This document shows, one piece after another, positions 26,842-38,719 of a DNA stretch of 41,116 nt. Source of the stretch: Candidatus Omnitrophota bacterium (GTDB lineage: Bacteria; Ratteibacteria; UBA8468; B48-G9; DTJG01); contig JAMWBU010000017.1 of the NCBI GenBank assembly GCA_023819255.1, forward strand, positions 1 through 41,116, read 5' to 3'. A model generated the notes under the pieces. That model did no database searches. It had not been told where the DNA came from and was given only the letters and a program-made list of their open reading frames with translations. The position numbers and the translations under genes are program-made. Position 1 is the first letter of the stretch, and the number at the start of each line of letters is the position of its first letter.

Positions 26842-27807
26842 ATGAAACGAATTGCTGTTTTGACAAGCGGCGGCGATGCTTCGGGAATGAACTGCGCTAT
26901 CAGGGCGGTTGTGAGGACATCTATTGCTTCAGGACTTCAGGTTTATGGCGTTATGAGGGGGTTTCTGGGCTTATACGAAAACGATTTTATCCATCTTAAT
27001 TCAAGGAGTGTTAGTTCCATAATCAATAAGGGTGGTACAATTTTGAGGACCATCAGATTTCCTGAATTCAAAAATACGGATGTTCAAAAAAAATGTTTGA
27101 AAAACCTGAAGGAAAAGGGCATTGATGCTCTTGTAGTGATAGGTGGAGACGGTTCAAGCCGTGGCGCGTTCTATTTTCATTCGAATACTGATTTCCCTGT
27201 TTGTGTGATACCTGCTTCAATTGACAATGATGTTTGCTGCACTGATTTTACCATCGGATTTGACACAGCGGTTAACACGGCTCTTGAAGCGATAGATAGA
27301 ATCAGGGATACTGCCACAAGCCACGAAAGGATTTTTGTGGTTGAGGTTATGGGAAGGGAACATGGATTTCTGGCTATTGAAGTTGCCATAGCCGCTGGTG
27401 CTGAAATAGTTCTTATTCCCGAGAGACCTGTTTTTATTGAAGAAGTGATCAGGATTTTGCAAAAAGATAAAGAGATGGGTAAGGTAAGTTCTCTTATTAT
27501 ACTCGCCGAAGGCGCAGGAAAAGCGCATGAAATCGCAAGGCAGATAAATGAAAAGATGGAAGGCGCGGAGGCAAGGTACTCTGTTTTAGGTTATATCCAG
27601 AGGGGTGGAGTGCCGACATATCAGACAAGATATCTTGCGACAGTATTTGGGAACCATGCAGTGAAAGGACTGCTTGATGGCCTTGATTGCTTTATGGTTG
27701 GCATTAAAGGATCAAATTTCTGCAAAATCCCGTTGAAGGATGTCGTTTCTGGCAGCAAAGAAATATCCGAAGAGAAACTGAAGATTATTGAGCAGATGGC
27801 AATATAA
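26842..27807 (+). CDS. pfkA: ATP-type 6-phosphofructokinase
   Basis: A 321-residue PfkA-family enzyme that phosphorylates fructose 6-phosphate. The phosphate loop is VLTSGGDASGMN; the GGDGSSRGA block has Gly at the position where pyrophosphate-dependent enzymes have Asp, so ATP is the likely donor. The catalytic DND block is PASIDNDV (usual form PGTIDNDI) and the substrate-binding VMGREHGFLA differs slightly from the canonical MGR(Y/H)xG. RGGVPTYQTRYLA and a full C-terminus follow. The start is ATG 26842, one base after the aldolase stop; a TTG at 26830 would only add four residues. Because it follows a LacD-like aldolase, fructose or tagatose 6-phosphate are both possible substrates. Confidence 0.9.
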   Translation: MKRIAVLTSGGDASGMNCAIRAVVRTSIASGLQVYGVMRGFLGLYENDFIHLNSRSVSSIINKGGTILRTIRFPEFKNTDVQKKCLKNLKEKGIDALVVIGGDGSSRGAFYFHSNTDFPVCVIPASIDNDVCCTDFTIGFDTAVNTALEAIDRIRDTATSHERIFVVEVMGREHGFLAIEVAIAAGAEIVLIPERPVFIEEVIRILQKDKEMGKVSSLIILAEGAGKAHEIARQINEKMEGAEARYSVLGYIQRGGVPTYQTRYLATVFGNHAVKGLLDGLDCFMVGIKGSNFCKIPLKDVVSGSKEISEEKLKIIEQMAI

Positions 27808-27828
27808 TAATTTCAAATCGGAGGAATA

Positions 27829-29496
27829 ATGAATAGCGATAATGTGAAAAAAGGTTTGACAAGGGCTCCGCATAGAAGTTTGTTAAAGGCAAATGGATTG
27901 ACTGATGAAGAGATAAACCGCCCGTTGATTGGCGTATGCAATTCAGCAAATGAAATCATTCCAGGGCACATTCACCTTGACAGAATTTCTCAAGCCGTTA
28001 AAGATGGAATAAGAATGGCAGGCGGCACACCCATTGAATTTCGAACGATAGGTGTTTGCGATGGAATAGCAATGGGTCATGCGGGTATGAAATATTCTCT
28101 TGTTTCAAGGGAATTAATAGCGGATTCCATTGAGATTATGGCTGAGGCCCATGGTTTTGATGGATTGGTTCTTGTAACCAACTGCGACAAAATAATTCCT
28201 GGAATGATAATGTCGGCTTTAAGATTAAATCTCCCAACAATTTTAGTTAGCGGCGGACCGATGCTTGCGGGTCAGTGTCCGGGCATTGGCACTGTTGATC
28301 TTATTTCTGTGTTTGAAGCCGTTGGCAAGGTATCAGCCGGTGAAATGAGCGAAGATCAGCTTAAAATTCTTGAAGAGTATGCATGCCCCACCTGCGGTTC
28401 GTGTTCTGGAATGTTTACTGCAAATTCAATGAATTGTCTCAGTGAGGTTCTTGGAATCGCTCTTCCATATAATGGAACGATTCTTGCTGTTGATTCAGCA
28501 AGGGTCAGGCTTGCAAAAAAGGCAGGAATGCGGATTATGGAACTTGCGAAAAACAATGTCAAAATAAGGGATGTGGTGAATTACATCTCATTTGAAAATG
28601 CTATTGCGGTTGATATGGCGATAGGCGCTTCCACAAACACTGTACTGCATCTGCCCGCTATTGCAAACGAGGCAGGGATAGATCTCACACTTGATATTTT
28701 TGACCGTATCAGCAAAAATGTTCCAAACCTCTGCAAAATTTCGCCTGCGGGGTTTCATCATATGGAAGACCTTAACAGAGCAGGCGGTATTCCTGCTGTG
28801 ATGAAAGAACTCTGTGAAGCCGGACTTTTGAATGCCGGGGCCAGGAATGTTTCCGGAGAGACGATTGGCGAGATTGCTCAAAAAGCAAGAAATTTTGATA
28901 CTTCTGTGATAAGGAAGGTGTCCGACCCTTATTCAAGGGAAGGCGGAATAGCCATCCTTAAAGGCAATATTGCTCCTGATGGAAGTGTAATCAAACAGTC
29001 AGCGGTTGCCAGCAAAATGATGACGCACAAAGGTCCTGCAAAGGTATTCGATGGAGAAGAGCAGTGTTTGGCGGCAGTTCTTGAGGGAAAAATTGAAAAA
29101 GGAGATGTTGTTGTAATCAGAGACGAAGGTCCTCGCGGAGGCCCTGGAATGAGGGAAATGCTTGCCGTCACATCGGCGATTTCAGGCAAGGGACTCGGCG
29201 AATATGTGGCGCTTTTGACCGACGGACGTTTCTCAGGCGGAACTCGCGGAGCCTGCATAGGTCATATAAGCCCTGAATCCGCAGCAGGCGGACCAATTGC
29301 GTGTATTAAAGACGGTGACATTATCGAAATAAACATTCCAGAGAGAAAATTAAATGTGCATCTGTCTGACAGTGAAATTTCAAATCGATTGAAAAAAATT
29401 AAGAGGGCCGAAAAAAAATTAACAGGAATTCTTGCAAGATACAGCTTGCTTGTACAGAGCGCCGCAACAGGCGCGATTCTGAAGGATAAACTATGA
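27829..29496 (+). CDS. ilvD: Dihydroxy-acid dehydratase
   Basis: IlvD dehydrates dihydroxy-isovalerate and dihydroxy-methylvalerate in valine, leucine and isoleucine synthesis. The 555-residue length is exact for the family. The iron-sulfur ligands appear in [12 protein letters not shown] and in [19 protein letters not shown] (residue 186 onward), with HVDxxGDG-like cofactor and acid-acceptor blocks such as [20 protein letters not shown] near the end. A GGAGGAATA ribosome site gives a secure start. It is coupled to thiC by a four-base overlap (ATGA). No other branched-chain gene is in the window. Confidence 0.97.
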   Translation: MNSDNVKKGLTRAPHRSLLKANGLTDEEINRPLIGVCNSANEIIPGHIHLDRISQAVKDGIRMAGGTPIEFRTIGVCDGIAMGHAGMKYSLVSRELIADSIEIMAEAHGFDGLVLVTNCDKIIPGMIMSALRLNLPTILVSGGPMLAGQCPGIGTVDLISVFEAVGKVSAGEMSEDQLKILEEYACPTCGSCSGMFTANSMNCLSEVLGIALPYNGTILAVDSARVRLAKKAGMRIMELAKNNVKIRDVVNYISFENAIAVDMAIGASTNTVLHLPAIANEAGIDLTLDIFDRISKNVPNLCKISPAGFHHMEDLNRAGGIPAVMKELCEAGLLNAGARNVSGETIGEIAQKARNFDTSVIRKVSDPYSREGGIAILKGNIAPDGSVIKQSAVASKMMTHKGPAKVFDGEEQCLAAVLEGKIEKGDVVVIRDEGPRGGPGMREMLAVTSAISGKGLGEYVALLTDGRFSGGTRGACIGHISPESAAGGPIACIKDGDIIEINIPERKLNVHLSDSEISNRLKKIKRAEKKLTGILARYSLLVQSAATGAILKDKL

Positions 29497-30785
29497 TGCT
29501 TGAAAAAAATCTGGCAAAGAAAGGTATTATCACAGATGCCGTAAAAATCGCGGCGCAGCAGGAACAGGTTTCACCTGAAAAACTGGCGTCTTCTGTGGCT
29601 GCGGGCAAATCTATTATCCTGAAACACAGAGACAGATCAGTTGTTGCGATTGGAGAGTTCCTGAGGGTAAAGGTTAACACAAATATCGGAACTTCTCCTG
29701 ATGTTTGCGACATCGATTTTGAACTTGAAAAGTTAAAGACCGCGTGCAGGTTGAAATCAGACGCCGTGATGGATTTGAGCACTGGCGGAAATCTTGATGA
29801 GGTCAGAAAAAAAATTGTTCAGGAAAGTTCTATCCCTGTTGGCTCTGTTCCTGTCTATCAGGCAATGATAGAATCGATTGAAAAATATGGAACAATTGAA
29901 AAAATGACTGAAGATGATCTATTTGATGTTATCGAAAGGCACGCCAGAGATGGGATTTCTTTTGTTACTGTTCATTGCGGGGTGACGCTTGCTTGTATTG
30001 AAATGCTAAAGAAAAAGAAAAGAAAAACAGGTATTGTAAGCCGCGGCGGCGCATTCATTGCGAGCTGGATGATAATGACAGGCAGAGAAAATCCTCTGTA
30101 TTCAAACTTTGAAAGATTGCTTGATCTTGCAAGAAAATACGATCTTGTTCTGAGTCTTGGCGACGGGCTGAGACCAGGATGTATTGCTGACGCGAGCGAT
30201 AATCTTCAGATGTCAGAACTTATGATACTCGGGCAATTGACTCGGAGAGCCTGGGAAGCCGATGTTCAGGTTATTATTGAGGGCCCCGGGCATATTCCAT
30301 TGCATCAGGTAATTCCGAATGTGCAACTGGCAAAAACAATATGTTATGGTGCGCCGCTTTATCTGCTTGGTCCCATTGTCACTGATATCGCTGCTGGCTA
30401 TGACCACATTGCTTCAGCGATTGGCGGCGCTCTGGCAGCATGGGCTGGCGCGGATTTTCTATGTTATGTCACCCCGAGCGAACATTTAGGGCTTCCAACA
30501 ATACAGGATGTTGAGGATGGAATTGTTGCCTCAAAGATAGCCGCTCACGCGGCAGACATCGCGAGGGGAAATAGCGAGGCGAAAATTCAGGATGACCGCC
30601 TTTCGGAATTTCGTTATATCAGAAACTGGAAACAACAGGAAAAATTTGTTATCAATCCAGAAAGATTCAGAAAGATTAGAGAATCTCAAAAGGTTTATTC
30701 AGAAGAGGTCTGCAATATGTGCGGTAAATACTGCGCTATGAAAATAATCGATGAAACGATAAAGAAGGCAGGACTTCAGGTATGA
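29493..30785 (+). CDS. thiC: Phosphomethylpyrimidine synthase
   Basis: ThiC rearranges aminoimidazole ribotide into HMP-phosphate for thiamine, using a SAM radical cluster bound at its C-terminus. Conserved blocks include [75 protein letters not shown] and [14 protein letters not shown]. The cluster segment reads [13 protein letters not shown], that is Cx2Cx3C. At 430 residues it is the short form seen in archaea and many anaerobes, without the N-terminal extension of E. coli ThiC. It overlaps ilvD and def by four bases each. No TPP riboswitch was seen, which fits its internal operon position. Confidence 0.96.
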   Translation: MMLEKNLAKKGIITDAVKIAAQQEQVSPEKLASSVAAGKSIILKHRDRSVVAIGEFLRVKVNTNIGTSPDVCDIDFELEKLKTACRLKSDAVMDLSTGGNLDEVRKKIVQESSIPVGSVPVYQAMIESIEKYGTIEKMTEDDLFDVIERHARDGISFVTVHCGVTLACIEMLKKKKRKTGIVSRGGAFIASWMIMTGRENPLYSNFERLLDLARKYDLVLSLGDGLRPGCIADASDNLQMSELMILGQLTRRAWEADVQVIIEGPGHIPLHQVIPNVQLAKTICYGAPLYLLGPIVTDIAAGYDHIASAIGGALAAWAGADFLCYVTPSEHLGLPTIQDVEDGIVASKIAAHAADIARGNSEAKIQDDRLSEFRYIRNWKQQEKFVINPERFRKIRESQKVYSEEVCNMCGKYCAMKIIDETIKKAGLQV

Positions 30786-31284
30786 CTGTGAGAAGAATAC
30801 GAAAATATGGAGCGGAAGTTTTAAGGAAACCTTCGAAAAGTATTTCTGATTTTGGAAAAAAGACGCAGGATCTTTTCAGAGACCTTGAAGAAACCCTTGA
30901 AAAAGTTGGTGGACTTGGGCTTGCCGCGTCTCAGATAGGTGTCAATATGAGGGCTTTTGTCGCCCTTGATAGAGAAAAAGAAAAAATTATCAAGATAGCA
31001 AATCCCGAGATTGTATTTACTGATTCTGAAACTGAAATAGATATGGAAGGTTGTCTCAGCTTTCCTGAGATTTTCTTTGCTATATCAAGGCCAAAAGGCG
31101 TTGTTTTGAAAGGATATACAAACTCGGGAAAAGCAATTACCATTGAAGCCAGAGGCATTCTTGCCAGATGTTTCTTTCACGAGATAGATCATCTTGATGG
31201 TGTGTTGATTATTGACCATGCAAGCAGACAGGAAAAAGAATTCTGGAAGGAAAAGATTTCCCGGCTTGCTCTACACGCTAAAAA

Positions 31285-31288
<4 letters not shown>
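30782..31288 (+). CDS. def: Peptide deformylase
   Basis: Def removes the N-formyl group of new proteins. The 168-residue protein has all three signature motifs: GLGLAASQIG (motif 1), EGCLSFPE with the metal Cys (motif 2) and the metal-binding HEIDHLDG (motif 3). The length and C-terminal helix are typical of the family. Its start lies in the stop of thiC (ATGA), and its stop overlaps nadB the same way, so it is a member of the ilvD-thiC-def-nadB coupled set. No formyltransferase gene is adjacent, unlike the common def-fmt pairing. Confidence 0.97.
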
Positions 31289-34285
<2,997 letters not shown>

Positions 34286-34288
34286 ACA

Positions 34289-34302
34289 TAGTTTCGCGAA
34301 AC
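34289..34302. repeat. Perfect 14-bp palindrome, possible operator
   Basis: AGTTTCGCGAAACT is its own reverse complement. It lies four bases after the oxidoreductase gene stop and about 70 bases upstream of the slipin promoter, in a 154-base gap. No U-run follows, so it does not look like a rho-independent terminator. Two smaller dyads follow in the same gap: ACTGaaacCAGT and GTTTTgtAAAAC. Confidence 0.4.
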
Positions 34303-34374
34303 TTCCCCCCGATCTCTTACTGAAACCAGTTGCTGCCAGCATGTTTTGTAAAACGAGCGCCAGGGGAGATTTCT

Positions 34375-34403
34375 TTGACACCCGTTGAGAAAAGAGTTAA
34401 GAT
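34375..34403 (+). promoter_or_regulatory. Strong sigma-70-type promoter before the slipin gene
   Basis: TTGACA (34375-34380, full consensus) is followed by a 17-base spacer and TAAGAT (34398-34403, four of six). Transcription would begin near 34410, leaving a short leader with AGGAGG as ribosome site before the ATG at 34440. This is one of the two best-formed promoters in the window. The rest of the gap, 34286-34374, holds only short dyad repeats. Confidence 0.6.
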
Positions 34404-34439
34404 AAAAACATAACAGGGTTTTCTTAACCAGGAGGGAAA

Positions 34440-35204
34440 ATGCCGGTTTTAGTGATGACTTTGATTTTTGTGGCGATAGTGATAATAACCAACACAGTCA
34501 AGATAGTGCCTGAATATGAAAGAGGCGTCATATTTCGTCTTGGTCGACTTATAGGACCAAGGGGTCCAGGACTTTTCTTTTTAATTCCCGGGGTTGAAAG
34601 GATGGTAAAGGTTAGTTTGCGAACAGTCACTTTTGATGTTACCCCCCAGGAGGTTATGACAAAGGACAATGTGCCGATAAAAGTCAATGCTGTTGTTTGG
34701 TTCAGGGTTATGGACCCGTCAAAAGCGATTGTTGAGGTTGAAAACTACCGCCTTTCAACTATGCAGATAGCTCAGACTACTTTACGAGGTGTCCTCGGGC
34801 AGATGGAACTGGACGAGATTCTTTCAGAAAGAGACAAGATCAATCACAAACTTCAACAGATAATTGATGAACAGACAGATCCCTGGGGCATCAAGGTTAG
34901 CATTGTTGAAATTAAAGAGGTTGAACTGCCTGACACAATGAAGAGAGCAATGGCTCGACAGGCGGAAGTGGAAAGGGAACGTCGCGCAAAAGTCATCAAC
35001 GCTGAAGGGGAATATCAGGCAAGTGAAAAGCTGGTGGCTGCAGCAAGGAAACTTTCAGAAGTACCGATAGCAATTCAATTAAGGTATCTCCAGACCGCGT
35101 CAGAGATAGCCACTGAAAAGAATTCCACGCTTGTGTTTCCGTTGCCCATTGAACTGTTTTCCGCATTTAAATCGTTGATAGATAAGAAAACAGAACAGGC
35201 CTGA
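34440..35204 (+). CDS. SPFH/band 7 slipin-like membrane protein
   Basis: A 254-residue stomatin/slipin-type protein. An N-terminal hydrophobic segment (residues 3-19) anchors it, followed by the band 7 domain: [54 protein letters not shown], and [19 protein letters not shown] helical stretch with [18 protein letters not shown] follows. Slipins form oligomeric membrane scaffolds, usually with a partner NfeD protease-like protein; no NfeD gene is adjacent here. A strong promoter and AGGAGG ribosome site give it independent expression. The following gene, tyrA, begins six bases after its stop and is probably co-transcribed. Confidence 0.92.
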   Translation: MPVLVMTLIFVAIVIITNTVKIVPEYERGVIFRLGRLIGPRGPGLFFLIPGVERMVKVSLRTVTFDVTPQEVMTKDNVPIKVNAVVWFRVMDPSKAIVEVENYRLSTMQIAQTTLRGVLGQMELDEILSERDKINHKLQQIIDEQTDPWGIKVSIVEIKEVELPDTMKRAMARQAEVERERRAKVINAEGEYQASEKLVAAARKLSEVPIAIQLRYLQTASEIATEKNSTLVFPLPIELFSAFKSLIDKKTEQA

Positions 35205-35210
35205 TTTACT

Positions 35211-36062
35211 ATGAAATTCTTTCGCAGCATTGGAATTGCGGGTCTTGGTTTGCTTGGAGGATCTATTGCTCTCGCCGCAAGAGAAAAAGGAATAGCAGGC
35301 AAAGTTTATGGATACACAAGAAGCGAAAACACTTTTCAAAAAGCTAAAAGCCTGGGCCTGATTGATAAATCGTTTCAGGATTTTTCACAGATGGTTGAAG
35401 ATTCCGAATTCATCATTCTTTGCGCTCCGATTTCAGTTAATGTGGATCTTGCGAAAATTATCGCAAGGGTTAAGCCAGGAGCGCTTTTCACTGATGTGGG
35501 AAGCACAAAAGAAACAATTGTGCGCGCGGTTGAGGATACCTTTTCTGCCGGACACGGATTTTGCGGGTCTCATCCAATGGCAGGTTCTGAGAAAAGGGGA
35601 ATTGAAAACGCCAGCGGGCAACTTTTTGATGGGAAAACAGTGATAATTACTCCTGCAAAAAATTCAGAAAATTCGGTTGTTGAAACAGTTGAAAATTTTT
35701 GGGCCAGTATCGGCGCGAATGTGATAAGGATGGAATCTGACCGACACGACAGGATCTGCGCGCTTACCAGCCATTTCCCTCATCTTGCGGCATTTTTGCT
35801 TGTGGAAATGCTTTCACAGGACATAAATTGCCAGTATGTGAGAGCGTGTATTGGTTCTGGTTTCAGAGATACCACCAGGATTGCAGCGAGTGACCAGGAA
35901 ATCTGGTCAGAGATTTTTTTACATAACAGCGCAAATGTCCTGCGGGCGATTGAAGAATTCAGAAAAAATCTCCAGGCGGTTGAAAGTATGATTGAAAAAA
36001 AAGACATTAATTCCCTCAGGAACTGGATTGAAGGCATAAAAAAAATGAGGAATCAAATCTGA
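35211..36062 (+). CDS. tyrA: Prephenate dehydrogenase
   Basis: TyrA oxidatively decarboxylates prephenate to 4-hydroxyphenylpyruvate in tyrosine synthesis. The 283-residue protein has the NAD(P) motif GIAGLGLLGGSIALA, TDVGSTKETIV, the active-site GSHPMAGSEKRGIENA with the Ser/His pair, and the helical C-terminal domain with ALTSHFPHLAAFLLVEML. No chorismate mutase or ACT domain is attached. The length is right for a simple TyrA. A weak ribosome site precedes it. It sits between the slipin gene and proB, and no other aromatic gene is nearby apart from pheST, whose products charge phenylalanine. Confidence 0.94.
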   Translation: MKFFRSIGIAGLGLLGGSIALAAREKGIAGKVYGYTRSENTFQKAKSLGLIDKSFQDFSQMVEDSEFIILCAPISVNVDLAKIIARVKPGALFTDVGSTKETIVRAVEDTFSAGHGFCGSHPMAGSEKRGIENASGQLFDGKTVIITPAKNSENSVVETVENFWASIGANVIRMESDRHDRICALTSHFPHLAAFLLVEMLSQDINCQYVRACIGSGFRDTTRIAASDQEIWSEIFLHNSANVLRAIEEFRKNLQAVESMIEKKDINSLRNWIEGIKKMRNQI

Positions 36063-36076
36063 ATTAAGGTACGGGG

Positions 36077-36892
36077 ATGAAAACAGGCAGAGAAAAGCAG
36101 ATGATTATAAAAAGGGCGAAAAGGGTAGTTATTAAAATCGGAACAAATGTTCTTACTTCAGTCGGGCATCGTCTTGACACTTCTCTAATGGAGCACATCG
36201 GTCAGCAGATATGCTGGTTGATGAAAAATCGCAGGCAGGTTGTCGTAGTTACTTCTGGAGCCATTGGGGCAGGAATGCAGATACTTGGCTGGAAAAGAAG
36301 ACCTTCAAAGATGGAAAAACTTCAGGCTGCCGCCAGCGTTGGTCAGAGCAGGTTAATGAGATTTTACGAAAGAATATTCAGAGAGGAAGGTTATAATGTG
36401 GGACAGGTTCTTCTGACAAGAGACATATTCGAATCAAAGGAAAGAAGAGAAAATGCTCTTGCAACGCTTGAGACCCTTCTTTCTTTTAAGATAGTGCCGA
36501 TTATAAATGAGAATGACGCGGTGGCGTCTGAAGAAATCAGATTTGGCGATAACGACCAGTTATCAGCGATGGTGGTTGATCTGGTTAAAGCAAATATGCT
36601 CATACTTCTTTCTGATGTTGATGGCCTTTACGACGCGGACCCAAAAAATTCTGGCAGAGTCAGGATTATTCCGCAGGTTCAACGGATCACAGAGCATCAC
36701 ATTTCCATAGCAAGAAATGGAACATCTTCATCCTTGGGAAGCGGAGGAATGGTTTCAAAATTACTTGCGATTCAAAAAGTTCTACAGCTGGGTTGTACAG
36801 GCATCATAGCCAATGGCAAACGACCATGGGTTATCAGGGACATTTTTCTCGGCAAGAATGTCGGAACAATTTTTTTTACGGAGAAAAAATGA
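36077..36892 (+). CDS. proB: Glutamate 5-kinase
   Basis: ProB phosphorylates glutamate, first step of proline synthesis. The 271-residue protein is an amino acid kinase fold: VVIKIGTNVLTSVG (phosphate-binding Lys), VTSGAIGAGMQILG, PIINENDAVASEEIRFGDND, LLSDVDGLYDADP and GSGGMVSKLLAIQ. It lacks the C-terminal PUA domain found in E. coli ProB (367 residues), giving the short kind. A second in-frame ATG at 36101 is possible, but the first has a GGGG site just before it and is kept. It overlaps proA by four bases (ATGA). Confidence 0.94.
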   Translation: MKTGREKQMIIKRAKRVVIKIGTNVLTSVGHRLDTSLMEHIGQQICWLMKNRRQVVVVTSGAIGAGMQILGWKRRPSKMEKLQAAASVGQSRLMRFYERIFREEGYNVGQVLLTRDIFESKERRENALATLETLLSFKIVPIINENDAVASEEIRFGDNDQLSAMVVDLVKANMLILLSDVDGLYDADPKNSGRVRIIPQVQRITEHHISIARNGTSSSLGSGGMVSKLLAIQKVLQLGCTGIIANGKRPWVIRDIFLGKNVGTIFFTEKK

Positions 36893-38148
36893 CAAAGTGG
36901 AAGGACAATGTGTACCTGGTTGCCGAAAAAGCGCGGATGGGTTCATTTCAGGCGCAAAACCTGACAGCACCGCAGAAGAATGAATTTCTTAATCATCTTG
37001 CTGAAATTCTCACACGGCGGACAGATGAAATTCTCAAACAAAATGAAAAAGATGTAAAGAAATGCCAGAAATTGAACTACTCAAAGGCGTTTATCGACCG
37101 GCTTTTATTAACTCCCGAGAGAATAAAAAAGATGTCACTTGCTCTGAAAAATGTTATGCATCTTGATGATCCCTGTGGAAAGTTAATCTGGGAAAAAGTT
37201 CGTCCCAATGGACTTGTTATTAAAAAGGTAAGAGTTCCAATCGGTGTTATAGCGATTATTTATGAGTCAAGACCTGATGTTACGATTGAAGCCGCTTCCC
37301 TGTGTTTAAAGAGTGGAAATTGCGTGGTTCTTCGTGGAGGAAGCGAATCCATTTTTTCAAATATGTCGCTGGTGGAGTGTCTTAAACAGGCGCTGGAAAA
37401 CACAGGGATCAATCCTGATATTGTCGGGCTTATCACAGGCGGCGGAAGAAGAGCGGTAAAACATCTGCTGTCTCTTGACAGATTTATTGACCTTGTAATT
37501 CCAAGGGGTGGGGAATCTCTTATTAGGGCGGTCGTTGAAAACAGCAAAATTCCTGTTATCAAGCATTATAAAGGCGTATGCCACATTTATGTTGATAGAG
37601 AAGCAGATGTGAAGATGGCGCTGGAAGTGTGCTTCAACGCAAAGGTTCAAAGGCCTGGAACCTGCAATGCAGTTGAAACATTGCTTGTTCACAGAGATAT
37701 TGCAGGTGTGTTCATTCCAGAAATGGGAAGACTTTTTCGACAGCATAATGTGGAGATAAGGGGATGTCCTGAAACCTTAAAGATTATACCATTCGCAAAA
37801 CCAGCAGTTGAGCAGGATTGGTATGAGGAATATCTGGACCTTATTATCTCGATAAGGATTGTGGAAAATATTGATTATGCGATAGAGCACATCAACAAGT
37901 ATGGAACGCGGCATTCTGATGCGATTATAACTTCAAACAAAGAATCTGCTGAAAAGTTTTTGAGAGAGGTTGATTCTGCTTGTGTATATCATAATGCTTC
38001 TACAAGATTTACTGATGGAGGGGAATTTGGATTTGGCGCTGAAATTGGAATAAGCACTGATAAGATCCACGCCAGGGGCCCAATGGCGCTGGAAGAATTA
38101 ACAACTTATAAGTACCTGATATATGGCAATGGACAGCTCAGAAAATAA
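36889..38148 (+). CDS. proA: Gamma-glutamyl phosphate reductase
   Basis: ProA reduces glutamyl phosphate to glutamate semialdehyde. The 419-residue protein is an aldehyde-dehydrogenase fold with VPIGVIAIIYESRPDVTIEAA, GNCVVLRGGSESIFSN, the catalytic Cys in VQRPGTCNAVETLLVH, and ASTRFTDGGEFGFGAEIGIS near the end. The upstream open frame reaches 36793 inside proB, but the ATG at 36889 is within the ATGA stop/start overlap with proB, giving coupled translation of an interacting kinase-reductase pair. nadD begins within its last 26 bases. Confidence 0.96.
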   Translation: MTKWKDNVYLVAEKARMGSFQAQNLTAPQKNEFLNHLAEILTRRTDEILKQNEKDVKKCQKLNYSKAFIDRLLLTPERIKKMSLALKNVMHLDDPCGKLIWEKVRPNGLVIKKVRVPIGVIAIIYESRPDVTIEAASLCLKSGNCVVLRGGSESIFSNMSLVECLKQALENTGINPDIVGLITGGGRRAVKHLLSLDRFIDLVIPRGGESLIRAVVENSKIPVIKHYKGVCHIYVDREADVKMALEVCFNAKVQRPGTCNAVETLLVHRDIAGVFIPEMGRLFRQHNVEIRGCPETLKIIPFAKPAVEQDWYEEYLDLIISIRIVENIDYAIEHINKYGTRHSDAIITSNKESAEKFLREVDSACVYHNASTRFTDGGEFGFGAEIGISTDKIHARGPMALEELTTYKYLIYGNGQLRK

Positions 38149-38719
38149 AATTGGCGTGTTTGGCGGTTGTTTTGATCCTGTGCATACAGGTCATCTTATC
38201 GTTGCTGAGATGGCAAGAGAACAATTCCGTCTGGAGAAGGTAATTTTTGTTCCCGCAAAGATTCCGCCTCACAGAGGCAGACTTGTGGCTTCTTCAGAGC
38301 ACAGGATTGAAATGTTAAAACTGGCGATTAAAGGAAACCCTGCTTTTGAGATATCTGATGTTGAAATTTCCAGAGAAGGGGTTTCTTATACTTACGATAC
38401 GATGATGATTTTTAAAGAAAAGTTTTTTTTTACCAGCTTATACATAATTGTTGGGTGGGACGCTTTTGTAATACTGCCATCCTGGCGCAACGCTGAAAAA
38501 CTGGCGCAGGATTTTTTGTTCATTGTGGCGCCAAGAATAACTGAGAAAAACCAGATGCCCAGGTTTCATTTTGATGTAAAATACATAATGCTTGATATCC
38601 CGAGGATTGAGATTTCATCAACCCTTGTCAGGCAGAGAATTAAGGCGCGCAGGTCAATAAGATACCTTGTTCCTGATGAGGTTTTCAACTACATAATAAG
38701 GGAGAATGTGTATGGCTGA
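38123..38719 (+). CDS. nadD: Nicotinate-nucleotide adenylyltransferase
   Basis: NadD adenylates nicotinate mononucleotide in NAD synthesis. The 198-residue protein has IGVFGGCFDPVHTGHLIVAEMA with the HxGH nucleotide-binding site, IPPHRGRLVASSEHRIEML, IIVGWDAFVILPSWR and the ISSTLVRQRI motif that ends the catalytic domain. ATG at 38123 or 38129 are equally plausible, and no ribosome site is obvious, so translation may depend on proA readout. nadB lies 5 kb upstream. The stop overlaps the pheS start region. Confidence 0.93.
   Translation: MAMDSSENKIGVFGGCFDPVHTGHLIVAEMAREQFRLEKVIFVPAKIPPHRGRLVASSEHRIEMLKLAIKGNPAFEISDVEISREGVSYTYDTMMIFKEKFFFTSLYIIVGWDAFVILPSWRNAEKLAQDFLFIVAPRITEKNQMPRFHFDVKYIMLDIPRIEISSTLVRQRIKARRSIRYLVPDEVFNYIIRENVYG

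Noticed and set aside
26842..27807. Pyrophosphate-dependent phosphofructokinase
   Set aside because: The donor-site block is GGDGS with Gly, not the Asp of pyrophosphate-dependent enzymes.
29400..29500. TPP riboswitch before thiC
   Set aside because: thiC starts in the stop codon of ilvD, leaving no leader, and no THI-box-like sequence was seen.
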